Source: Streptomyces adustus
GTDB taxonomy: Bacteria; Actinomycetota; Actinomycetes; Streptomycetales; Streptomycetaceae
Direction of reading: 5' to 3'
Assembly: GCF_009377175.1 (NCBI RefSeq)
Contig: NZ_VJZD01000074.1
Span: 1-37,968 of the forward strand
DNA: 37,968 nucleotides
This document shows positions 1 through 6,762 of the stretch, one piece after another. How positions within the stretch are numbered: position 1 is the stretch's first letter; every line of letters begins with the position of its first letter. The notes under the pieces were generated by a model. That model saw only the letters and a list, made by a program, of their open reading frames with translations. It did no database searches and was not told the DNA's origin. A program made the position numbers and the translations under genes.

Positions 1-1
1 G

Positions 2-166
2 TGGTCGCCCTCGTATTTCTCCGCCTCGTGCGGGGGAGCACCGTTGGCGATCGTGCGCCAGTACATCGAGCAGCAAAACGTCCGCTCTAACGTGCACGTC
101 AGAGCAGTCTTGAGATGCATTCATCCCCGGCGTGAACGCCGGAGCTTTCTGCAAGAGTCCCGGTAA
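2..166 (+). CDS. tnpA: IS200/IS605-family transposase TnpA, C-terminal fragment (cut by window edge)
   Basis: TnpA of this family is a small HUH (Y1) single-strand transposase that cuts and joins hairpin ends of IS200/IS605 elements. The frame beginning at base 2 is open into the left edge and ends with TAA at 164-166, giving 54 residues. It opens with WSPSYF...CGGAPL and continues into VRQYIEQQN, which matches the end of the family. The tyrosine in YIEQQ, followed four residues later by Gln, fits the catalytic helix. After QQN the frame runs about 28 residues further than I expect for the family, so the 3' end may have been altered by a rearrangement. A GC hairpin lies inside this tail. No tnpB follows. 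The 5' part cannot be judged because it is outside the window. Confidence 0.72.
   Translation, partial: WSPSYFSASCGGAPLAIVRQYIEQQNVRSNVHVRAVLRCIHPRRERRSFLQESR
127..142. repeat. Hairpin resembling an IS200/IS605 right-end structure
   Basis: CCGGCG at 127-132 and CGCCGG at 137-142 form a perfect 6-bp stem with a TGAA loop. IS200/IS605 elements carry imperfect hairpins at their ends that TnpA recognises. The position just behind the tnpA fragment suggests the element's right end, but the cleavage site cannot be fixed from this sequence. Confidence 0.45.
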
Positions 167-222
167 TTGGCAGCCCGGCGGTTTCTCCGTCAGTTCAGGT
201 TCGAGTCCTGGTATCCCAGCCA
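160..222 (+). pseudogene. Degenerate tRNA-Gln-like sequence (3' half with CCA)
   Basis: A convincing T arm is present: stem 195-199 pairs with 207-211 around the 7-base loop TTCGAGT. It is followed by a 7-base acceptor strand TATCCCA (212-218), discriminator G and an encoded CCA (219-222). The GGTAATTGGCAGC stretch at 162-174 resembles the D arm of actinobacterial tRNA-Gln. The molecule cannot be functional as read: no 5' acceptor strand complementary to TATCCCA precedes it, two D-arm bases seem to be missing, and the anticodon arm (GGCGG/CCGTC) encloses only five bases instead of seven. It abuts the tnpA fragment, so it is best read as a tRNA remnant at an integration or rearrangement junction. 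The tRNA identity is tentative. Confidence 0.5.
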
Positions 223-465
223 GTGCGACGCCGCCAACCCGGCGCCCGATCGACCCTGTCCAGGAGGCCCTGGTCGGGTGACGGCGCAGAGTCTGTTCCC
301 GGGCGCCAGTGGACCACCGGCGCGCGGCAACGGGAGGAGCCGAGCTGGCGAGGGCGTTGAAGCTGGCGTGCGACATCCGCGCCTTTGGTACTGCGGTGCG
401 GTGAACGCCGAACACCGCCGTGCGCCCGGGGTCTCAGGGGTTCTGCCCGCCGACGCGGGGGTGCT

Positions 466-725
466 CCGGACATCGCGAAGGTGGCCGCGCTCCAGGCGCA
501 GTCCTCCTCGCCGACGCGGGGTCCCAAGGACGCCGTCCAGCGCGTGATGACGGAGAACACCACCCTCAAGCGCCAGATCCAGCAACTCACCGGTGAGCGC
601 CGAAGCCTGGAAGTCCGGTTGAAGGGGCAAGCGAGAACAACCGCTTCCTCGACAAGCGTGCCGCCGAACTCGAAGCTCAGCTTGCCGAGCTGCTGAGCCA
701 ACGCGGGGCCATGGATCTTCCTTGA
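466..725 (+). pseudogene. DUF6262-like integrase-associated protein, frameshifted remnant
   Basis: DUF6262 proteins are small coiled-coil proteins usually encoded just downstream of tyrosine-recombinase genes in actinobacterial integrative elements. One frame gives DIAKVAALQAQ, then AVQRVMTENTTLKRQIQQLT and LEVRLKG. Near position 630 the reading moves to another frame, giving ENNRFLDKRAAELEAQLAEL and a TGA stop at 723-725. Joined, the two parts form one continuous heptad-rich helix typical of the family. The N-terminal helix-turn-helix portion expected upstream is not recognisable in any single frame between 230 and 465. No integrase gene is visible. The remnant supports this end of the window having hosted an integrative element. 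Confidence 0.6.
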
Positions 726-780
726 CGCTCCGTAACTGCCTCGGCGGCCAGACGGTGTTCGTTCCCGGTGCAATGTCTCT

Positions 781-1746
781 CTACCGGGGCTGACCGTTCA
801 CGTTGTCCTCGAACAGTTCCCGGGTGCGGTGCAGCAGAGCCTGCCGTACGTCGTCCGGTGACAGGACCCGCAGTGGTGTGGCCAGGCTGAGGAGGTACCT
901 GGCGAGCCCGTCCGCGTCGGGGCCGCCGATGTCGACGATGGTGGCGTCGGGGCTTTCCGGGCGGTGGGTACCGACCGTCTGCGGGATCAGCCGTAGCGCC
1001 TGGTCCATGGGCAGCGGGAGGCGGATCGTCACGTAGAGCGGGTAGGCACCGGTCGCGATGGAGCGGGAGACAAGCAGAGCCGGGTCAGGTGGGTCGACGA
1101 GCTCCACCGGGCGTCCGGTCGGCTGTATCTGGCCCACCCTGTCGGCGCGGAAGGTACGCCACTCGTCCCGTGTCACGTCCCGTGCGACGAAGTACCAACG
1201 GCGTCCCGTGTGCACCAGGCGGTACGGGTCGACATCCCGGACCGTGGCCTTGCCCACGCGGTCTCGATACGACAGGCGGCAACGCTCCGCCCGGCGACAC
1301 GCGCCGGCCAGTTCCAGCAGCATGCCGGGCGCGATCTGCGGCGCGTCGGGCCTTGTGGTGTGAACAAAGGCGGCGTCCATCTCGCCCAGCCGGTCCGCGA
1401 TCCGGCTTGGCAGAACCTGTCGCAGTTTCAGCAGAGCGGACAGCGCGGCCTGGTCGCCGCCGAGAACGCCGCTGAGCGCGGCCTCGCGCAGCCCGACGGC
1501 CACGGCGAGAGCCTCTTCGTCATCGAGGATCAGCGGCGGCACCCGGGATCCGGCGCGGAGGCGGTAACCGCCCCATGGCCCGGGATCGGACTCGACTCCG
1601 TAGCCGAGTTCCCGGAGCCTGGCGATGTCCCGCCGCACCGTGCGCTCGGTGACCGCCATGTGGTCGGCCAGTTCGCCGCAGGTCCACGACGGGCGTGCGG
1701 ACAGCAGTGAGACCAGTCTCAGCAGGCGGGCGGATGTGCTGATCAC
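781..1746 (-). CDS. WYL-domain transcriptional regulator (YafY family)
   Basis: About 321 residues from a GTG start. An N-terminal DeoR-type winged helix (about residues 1-60, including TERTVRRDIARLRELGYGV) is followed by a WYL ligand-binding domain with CRLSYRDR, a DPYRLVHTGRRWYFVARD segment and FRADRV. The C-terminal WCX-like extension ends in REL-FEDNV. WYL regulators bind DNA as dimers and respond to nucleic-acid or small-molecule ligands. It is divergent from the VOC gene with an inverted repeat between them, the usual arrangement for a local repressor/activator. An ATG at 1797 would add 17 residues but would place the operator inside the coding region, so the GTG at 1746 is preferred. 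Confidence 0.88.
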   Translation of the reverse strand: MISTSARLLRLVSLLSARPSWTCGELADHMAVTERTVRRDIARLRELGYGVESDPGPWGGYRLRAGSRVPPLILDDEEALAVAVGLREAALSGVLGGDQAALSALLKLRQVLPSRIADRLGEMDAAFVHTTRPDAPQIAPGMLLELAGACRRAERCRLSYRDRVGKATVRDVDPYRLVHTGRRWYFVARDVTRDEWRTFRADRVGQIQPTGRPVELVDPPDPALLVSRSIATGAYPLYVTIRLPLPMDQALRLIPQTVGTHRPESPDATIVDIGGPDADGLARYLLSLATPLRVLSPDDVRQALLHRTRELFEDNVNGQPR

Positions 1747-1765
1747 ATCGTGAAGTGTCCCGCAT

Positions 1766-1790
1766 GACCAGGACCGAATCTGTCCTGGTC
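1766..1790. promoter_or_regulatory. Inverted-repeat operator between WYL regulator and VOC gene
   Basis: GACCAGGAC (1766-1774) and GTCCTGGTC (1782-1790) are perfect 9-base inverted arms around a 7-base spacer. The element lies 20 bases upstream of each divergent start codon, so it is well placed to be the binding site of the WYL regulator controlling both genes. Confidence 0.65.
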
Positions 1791-1809
1791 CCGTCATAGC
1801 GTCTTCCCC

Positions 1810-2196
1810 ATGAGTACCGGAAACACGTCCGCACCCGCGATCCGCTACGCGGCCGTCACCTTCGACTGCCCGGACCCCGCCGAAATGGCCCGCTTCTACG
1901 GCGAGGCCCTCGGCCTGCCCGTCGCCTACTCCAGCGACGACTTCATCCTGCTCGGCAAGGAGGGCTCGGCCGGACTGGGGTTCAACCGGCTGGCCGACTA
2001 CAGGCGCCCCACCTGGCCGGACCCTTCTCAGGAGAAGCAGGCCCACATCGAACTGGGCGTCGACGACCTGGAGTCCGCGCGGGCTCACCTGCTGGCTCTG
2101 GGTGCTGTCGAGCCCCCGACCCAGCCCCAGCCCGACCGATGGAGGGTCCTGCTGGACCCCGCCGGCCACCCGTTCTGCATCACCACCCTGGTCTGA
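1810..2196 (+). CDS. VOC (glyoxalase/bleomycin-resistance fold) family protein
   Basis: 128 residues, the normal length for a single-chain VOC protein with two beta-alpha-beta-beta-beta modules. The N-terminal part reads RYAAVTFDCPDPAEMARFYGE and the C-terminal part ends WRVLLDPAGHPFCITTLV, both typical of the actinobacterial glyoxalase-like group. The family binds metal or small hydrophobic ligands; the substrate is unknown here. It starts with ATG close to the inverted repeat and is followed three bases later by the monooxygenase gene, so the two are probably co-transcribed under control of the divergent WYL regulator. Confidence 0.88.
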   Translation: MSTGNTSAPAIRYAAVTFDCPDPAEMARFYGEALGLPVAYSSDDFILLGKEGSAGLGFNRLADYRRPTWPDPSQEKQAHIELGVDDLESARAHLLALGAVEPPTQPQPDRWRVLLDPAGHPFCITTLV

Positions 2197-2198
2197 AC

Positions 2199-2525
2199 AT
2201 GATCGGCAGACTGATGACCATGACCGCGCACCCAGGCAAGGGCGGCGCACTCGCCGCCGTCCTGCTGAGGGTCGCGGACAGGCTGCACAGCTTCCCTGGC
2301 TGCGAGATCTACCTGATCAGCCAGGACACAGCAGACCCGGACACGGTGCACGTCACCGAGGTCTGGCAGGACGAGGCCAGTGCGCAGGCCGCCCTCGCCG
2401 CTCCGTCGCGCGCCGACGGCCCCAGCCCCGCAGAAGTCCTCGCGCTGCTGTCGTCCCCACCGCACCGCACCGACCTCACCGTCCTGGGCGGAGTAGGCCT
2501 CCCCACTGCCGACGGCCAGCCCTGA
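2199..2525 (+). CDS. Antibiotic biosynthesis monooxygenase (ABM)-domain protein
   Basis: 108 residues, ATG three bases behind the VOC stop codon. The pattern (MTAHPGKGGALAAVL, then FPGCEIYLIS, then VTEVWQDEASAQAALA) is that of the dimeric ABM ferredoxin-like fold, in which the E-W-D segment is diagnostic. Members include quinol monooxygenases and many uncharacterised stress proteins; the substrate cannot be predicted. The spacing and the hairpin that follows indicate the VOC-ABM pair is a two-gene operon. Confidence 0.82.
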   Translation: MIGRLMTMTAHPGKGGALAAVLLRVADRLHSFPGCEIYLISQDTADPDTVHVTEVWQDEASAQAALAAPSRADGPSPAEVLALLSSPPHRTDLTVLGGVGLPTADGQP

Positions 2526-2540
2526 CAGACGCTCCTGATC

Positions 2541-2572
2541 GCAGGAATGGCCCGCTCGGAGGTCATTCCTGC
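2541..2572. terminator. Hairpin after the VOC-ABM operon
   Basis: GCAGGAATG (2541-2549) pairs perfectly with CATTCCTGC (2564-2572). A second 14-base palindrome, GGTCGCGCGCGACC, follows at 2578-2591. The pair sits immediately behind the ABM stop codon and has no T-tract, as is usual for Streptomyces terminators. Confidence 0.5.
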
Positions 2573-2623
2573 GGCCGGGTCGCGCGCGACCGGCCCCGAC
2601 AAGCCCGTCGCGCCGCTGATGAC

Positions 2624-3286
2624 GTGCGTGCTTCCAGAACGGCGGCCGGCAGCGCCGTCCTGGACATCCCCGCCGGGCGTATCCGGTTCATCGCCGCGGA
2701 GCGTGACACCACCACGGTCGAGGTCCTGCCCGCCGACGCCTCCAAGAGCCGCGACGTGAAGACGGCCGAGCAGATCCAGGTCGCCTGTGCCGATGGCGTC
2801 CTGCGTATCGAGGCCCCGCAGGCGAAGAACCAGATCCTCGGCAACACCGGTTCCGTAGAGGTGACCGTCCAACTGCCTGCCGGCTCCCGTGTCGAGGCGA
2901 GGTCGGCCGCCGCGGAGCTGCGCGGTGTGGGACGCCTCGGTGACGTCGTCTTCGACGGCGCGCACGGATCGGTCAAGCTCGACGAGGCGGCAAGCGTCCG
3001 TCTCACGGGCCTGGACGCCACCATCACCGTCGGCCGCCTGAACGGCCCCGGCGAGATCAGCACCCAGCGGGGCGATGTGACCGTCACCGAAGCCATGTCC
3101 GGCACGCTCACCCTGAGCACCCGGCAGGGCGACATCACCGTCAGCGCCGCCCGTGGCGTGGCGGCCACCCTGGACGTCGGCACCGCCTACGGCCACATCC
3201 ACAACACCCTCACCAACACCGGCAGCACCAGCCTGGCCGTCAAGGCGACCACCGGCCAGGGCGACATCACCGCCCGCAGCCTGTAA
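2624..3286 (+). CDS. DUF4097-family beta-strand-repeat protein, 5' end uncertain
   Basis: From SAVLDIPAGRIRF to the C-terminal QGDITARSL the frame matches the DUF4097 beta-helix-like family common in Streptomyces, with regular strands such as GDVTVTEAMSGTLTLSTRQGD. Family members normally begin with about ten more residues before SAVLDIPAG. Here that sequence is replaced by unrelated residues, the only in-frame start nearby is a GTG at 2624 with no ribosome-binding site, and a hairpin cluster lies just upstream. The gene may therefore be 5'-truncated or silent. The function of the family is not established. A strong bidirectional terminator follows. Confidence 0.7.
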   Translation: MRASRTAAGSAVLDIPAGRIRFIAAERDTTTVEVLPADASKSRDVKTAEQIQVACADGVLRIEAPQAKNQILGNTGSVEVTVQLPAGSRVEARSAAAELRGVGRLGDVVFDGAHGSVKLDEAASVRLTGLDATITVGRLNGPGEISTQRGDVTVTEAMSGTLTLSTRQGDITVSAARGVAATLDVGTAYGHIHNTLTNTGSTSLAVKATTGQGDITARSL

Positions 3287-3349
3287 CCACGGGCAGTCGT
3301 GTCGGCCCACAACCGCCACCGGCAATCGGACCCGGACGTTCCTACGGCG

Positions 3350-3397
3350 CCCCTGCTGCCCTCTGCCCACCGACAGCCGGGCAGAGGGCAGCAGGGG
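3350..3397. terminator. Bidirectional terminator, 19-bp perfect stem
   Basis: Bases 3350-3368 are exactly complementary to 3379-3397, with a 10-base loop. It lies between the convergent DUF4097 and barstar-like genes and would serve both strands. Confidence 0.85.
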
Positions 3398-3496
3398 AGA
3401 GGGGGCACGGGGACACGAGCAGAACTCGCCCTGGCCTGCCAGACGGCCCTGCATCTGGCGGTGATCTCGATCTGGCCCGTCGCCGAGCTGGGGTGA

Positions 3497-3802
3497 TCAG
3501 GACAGCTCGTGCACGACCAGTCGTGACTGACGTCCCGCGAACGCGCTGCGCAACGCCCGTGCCTCACGGTTGCCCGCTGCGAAGAGTCCGTGCTGGTCGA
3601 CGTGAACGACCAGGACGTCGTGGTGGTCGATGACCTCGCAGATGCCTCTTGCCTGGATGGTGTCCCGCCAGGCCTCCGTATTGCGGCCGAACCATTGGGG
3701 CAGGCCGCAGGCGCCGGTGACGGCGTCCCAGAAGTCGTCCAGCGTCTCGATCGATTGCCCCTGCAGGTCGACCACCAGCTGCGACTGCGTCTTCTTGGTC
3801 AT
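3497..3802 (-). CDS. Barstar-like ribonuclease-inhibitor family protein
   Basis: 101 residues from ATG at 3802. SQLVVDLQGQSIETLDDFWDAV followed by GLPQWFGRNTEAWRDTI is the barstar signature: the N-terminal beta strand, the helix, and the L-P-x-x-F-G-R-N segment that contacts the nuclease active site in characterised members. The C-terminal half (VLVVHVDQHGLFA...LRSAFAGRQ) completes the fold. Barstar proteins neutralise barnase-type RNases; no barnase-like gene is adjacent, so this is an orphan antitoxin or immunity protein. An in-frame GTG at 3826 is a possible alternative start. Confidence 0.85.
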   Translation of the reverse strand: MTKKTQSQLVVDLQGQSIETLDDFWDAVTGACGLPQWFGRNTEAWRDTIQARGICEVIDHHDVLVVHVDQHGLFAAGNREARALRSAFAGRQSRLVVHELS

Positions 3803-3924
3803 CGCAGCACAGTAACCAAGCCTCACCCGGCCGGTCAGGCCTGGCCGGCGCCGTCCTCAACACCCGCCACTTACCAGCGCAGGCCCAGCTCAGCGTGCTG
3901 CCCGCCGCTGCAGGAATGAGTCTC

Positions 3925-3955
3925 ACGGCTCTTGTGCTGGTGCTACGAGAGCCGT
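3925..3955. repeat. Inverted repeat in the 3803-4127 gap
   Basis: ACGGCTCT (3925-3932) and AGAGCCGT (3948-3955) form an 8-bp perfect stem with a 15-base loop. It lies between the barstar-like gene start and the 3' end of the next minus-strand gene, so it may terminate that gene's transcript. I see nothing else in this 325-base gap. Confidence 0.45.
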
Positions 3956-4127
3956 CCTGCGAGTCCTGGTCTGTGCCCCGTCGTCCAGGCATTCGCTGCG
4001 GGCTCGTGGGCACGGTGATCCCCGATGACCGGAGCCCCCCGGCCCGGCGGTGCGCCACGCCGCCGCGCTCCTGATGTGACGGCCCCGCTCGCGGCCCCGG
4101 CCACGAACGGGTCGATCGGCTCGGGGC

Positions 4128-5897
4128 CTACTCGGTATCGCCGGCCGTGGCCTCAGATCCGGTCGGTTCGGCAGACGTCGTGCCGGTGCCTTGGCCGTTG
4201 TCGCCTGCCTCGAGGGGGGCGTGGCGGCGTCGTTGGAGTTCGTCGCGTTCGGCGTCCGGGATCGTCATCGACTCGGCAAGCACGGCGGCGAGTGCGTCTA
4301 CGTGAGCGTTGTCGATGTCGGTGTGGAAGAGCCACCGGATGTTCTCGTCACGCGTGATGAGGTCGATCGCCAGGCGTGCGTTTTTGTCCTGTGTGGCCGT
4401 TGCCCGGATGTAGCGCACGTGGTCGGTGGGGATGCCTTGCCGGATCTCGGCCTGCTCGAGGAACGCGTTCGTTTTGGCCGTGATGATACGGCGATCCGTG
4501 ACGGCGACCAGGGTTTTTGCCGCGGCCTTGTCCCGTGCTGCCGCCAGCTTGTCCTTCGCTCCGCCGACGATCGCGGAAAGGGGACCGAGGGCATCGAGCT
4601 GGTCGGGGAAGCCGAGGACGCGCAGGGTCTCACCGTCCTCGAGGAGCCAGCGCAGGATACGAAGGTAGGGATCGAGGTCCAGCGATCCGGGTGCGCAGAC
4701 GACGGCCGGAACCTCGAGTGCAGGGGCCGGCGGATGGAGAGCATCGGCGAGAGGCTCGATCGCCTTCAGAAGACGGGCAGAGGCTTCGCGGACGGCCTTG
4801 ACCTCTTTCCGCTTCCCCGGCAGCGGCCACGCGTCGGGTCCGGGGAGCTCGCTGGTGATCCGCAGCTCCCGGGTCAGCGCGTCGAGGAGGCTGGTCGCTT
4901 CGGTGAGAGCGGAGTCGAACTCCGCGCGGGTGTCGCGCGCGATGACCTCGGCGTACTGCGCCTCGGCGGTGTCATCACGTCCAGCGGCTCTCGCCCGCGC
5001 GGCGCGCAGCGCGTGGTACCCGGTCCATGCCTTGAGGGAGGACAGCAGAGCGTAGGCGTCGAAGACGATCGCCTCGGCGTTCGTCTGCAGATACTCACGG
5101 TGGCTGCGCGCATCAAGCCGACCGATCTGCCTGACATGGTCGCGGACGTACCCCTGGTAGAGCTCGAGCTGCTTGTTCAGCAGCGCCCCACTGCCCGCGA
5201 CGTCCTCCCAGAGGGACGTCGGGACCGATTCGATCTCACGCGCCTGGTCGATGGCACGATCGATGGCAGCGACGAGCCCCGTCAGTTCGGCCCACTGATC
5301 CTTGCGGATGCTGGCGAGGACCTGACTGGTCACCGCGAGGTTGGTCCTGACCAGGCCCGAGACCTCACTGAGCATCATCTGAAGGCCGATCATGGCCAGC
5401 GCCGGCCCGACCGAGGCCGCGGTCTGCGCCTTGCTCACCGCATTCACGGAGTAGAAGCGGGCCTGATGCAGGATGCGGCCAGGAACCATCACCGTCCCGA
5501 GGTTCCCGCCGTCCTTGACGGCGAGCATCGCACCACTGTTCAGCAGAGCCTGCGCCGTCTCGCCGATCCTGTAGAGCCCCTGCACGCTGGCGAACGCGTT
5601 TCCCAGATTGCCGACCACAGTCGCCGCGTTCCCGATCGAGGCGAGGATCGCCGAGATCTGCTTGCGGTCGGTATTCGGCACGATCCCGAAGTCGATCAGA
5701 TCGGGCTTCAGCTCGGGCGGGACCTCACCGGCGACGACAGCCACCCCCGGGAGCACCTCCACCAGGACCGTCGACACCGTCGACGAGTCGGTATCCGAGG
5801 CGGCCGTCGGATCGTCCACACCAGGTGAGTCGGCTATATGGCCCCGGCCGTTCTCCTCAGGCTCGACGGCCTCCATCGAGTCCGAAGGGTCCTGCAT
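4128..5897 (-). CDS. Unknown protein with C-terminal bacterial PH-like domain
   Basis: 589 residues from an ATG at 5897, chosen because a strong ribosome-binding site (GGGGAGGAGATCGC) precedes it. I do not recognise the family. The first 60 residues are acidic and low-complexity. A region rich in small hydrophobic residues (about 90-200, with IGNAATVVGNLGNAFASVQG and VGPALAMIGLQMML) could be membrane-interacting or a helical bundle. The middle (about 200-450) is predicted largely helical, with many Ala, Glu and Arg residues. Residues 462-550 (TLVAVTDRRIITAKTN, IPTDHVRYIRA, then strand-rich sequence ending in a helix) look like a bacterial PH domain. The tail is disordered. It lies next to the DUF262/DUF1524 gene on the same strand but 865 bases away, separated by a terminator, so it is not an operon partner. 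Confidence 0.8.
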   Translation of the reverse strand: MQDPSDSMEAVEPEENGRGHIADSPGVDDPTAASDTDSSTVSTVLVEVLPGVAVVAGEVPPELKPDLIDFGIVPNTDRKQISAILASIGNAATVVGNLGNAFASVQGLYRIGETAQALLNSGAMLAVKDGGNLGTVMVPGRILHQARFYSVNAVSKAQTAASVGPALAMIGLQMMLSEVSGLVRTNLAVTSQVLASIRKDQWAELTGLVAAIDRAIDQAREIESVPTSLWEDVAGSGALLNKQLELYQGYVRDHVRQIGRLDARSHREYLQTNAEAIVFDAYALLSSLKAWTGYHALRAARARAAGRDDTAEAQYAEVIARDTRAEFDSALTEATSLLDALTRELRITSELPGPDAWPLPGKRKEVKAVREASARLLKAIEPLADALHPPAPALEVPAVVCAPGSLDLDPYLRILRWLLEDGETLRVLGFPDQLDALGPLSAIVGGAKDKLAAARDKAAAKTLVAVTDRRIITAKTNAFLEQAEIRQGIPTDHVRYIRATATQDKNARLAIDLITRDENIRWLFHTDIDNAHVDALAAVLAESMTIPDAERDELQRRRHAPLEAGDNGQGTGTTSAEPTGSEATAGDTE

Positions 5898-6129
5898 GCG
5901 ATCTCCTCCCCGCGAGCGCGCGCAACGGCCGGACGTCGTCGGCGTTGACTGGCGAAGTCTACGGCTCGACGCACCGCGGTCCAGCCTGAACCCATCGGGC
6001 TGACTCCGCACCGGCCCGCTTCCAGACGCGGGTGCGCCCGCCAGCGCCGCACTGCTTCCGGCAGCGTTTGTCGACCAGACCAAGCAGGGCCATCAGGACT
6101 CGAAATGCCGCTCGGCTTGCGGCAGATCG

Positions 6130-6530
6130 ATGATCTTTGTCAGCTGCGCGGGCAGCTGCCCGTCCCCGTACCAGGTGGTGGCTGGCAGCACCATCATCAA
6201 CGTGGGCACGCAGGTGACGGCCGCCCCCGATCTGGGCGACGGGCACGGGAGCCAGATGTTCACATACTCTGCCGATGGCCCAGCGCAGCGTCGTCAAGCA
6301 GACGGCGATCTGGACCGCCAACGTCCTGGTGATCGCCTGCGTCACGTCGGGGCTCGTGGACGCCGACCTGGACAAGACGCTCGACAAGGCCCAGGACCAC
6401 CGTGCGCGGGGAGATCGCGGAACTGGAAGCTGGCGCAGGGCTGTTGCCAGGTGGATCGATCCGTATGGAGTACCGGGACGCGGCCCAGCTGATCGATGCC
6501 TACGTGGAAGTCCTCCAGAAAGGTTCCCGA
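6130..6530 (+). other. Possible decayed coding region, three frames
   Basis: This lies in the 865-base gap between the PH-like gene and the DUF262 gene. Three frames carry successive protein-like stretches: STIINVGTQVTAAPDLG in the first, RSVVKQTAIWTANVLVIACV then DADLDKTLDKAQDH in the second, and RGEIAELEAGAGLLPGG then AAQLIDAYVEVLQKG in the third. Together they could be one gene broken by frameshifts. I do not recognise the family, and no start signal is evident. The rest of the gap holds the terminator at 6559-6584 and nothing else I can support. Confidence 0.3.
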
Positions 6531-6558
6531 TCTTGTCGGGTGAGGTTGAGGCGAGGCA

Positions 6559-6584
6559 GGGACCCGGCCCTCGGGCCGGGTCCC
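6559..6584. terminator. GC-rich terminator hairpin
   Basis: GGGACCCGGCC (6559-6569) pairs perfectly with GGCCGGGTCCC (6574-6584) around a CTCG loop. Flanking bases extend the stem with one bulge. It can end the DUF262/DUF1524 transcript arriving on the minus strand. Confidence 0.75.
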
Positions 6585-6762
6585 TTGCCTTCACTTCGCA
6601 ACGCTGTCGTTGGCGCGGTAGGCAACGGGTGTGAGGCTTCTGCAGCGGTGGGGCGTTTCGTTCTTGGGGTCGGTCAGCGGCTTGGGTGTGCCACCGCTGA
6701 CGGTGCTGCCTGGGCAGCGTGTCTGCGCGGGTGTGAGGTCACACGTGGGGTGCCTGATGTGA

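Noticed and set aside
160..222. Functional tRNA gene (Gln, or Glu if TTC is taken as anticodon)
   Set aside because: No 5' acceptor strand complementary to TATCCCA, short D arm and a 5-base anticodon loop; kept only as a degenerate remnant.
4191..5828. Long plus-strand open frame of about 545 codons opposite the PH-like gene
   Set aside because: Mirror of the minus-strand coding sequence in GC-rich DNA; no ribosome-binding site and no recognisable domain, while the opposite strand has a strong ribosome-binding site and a PH-like domain.
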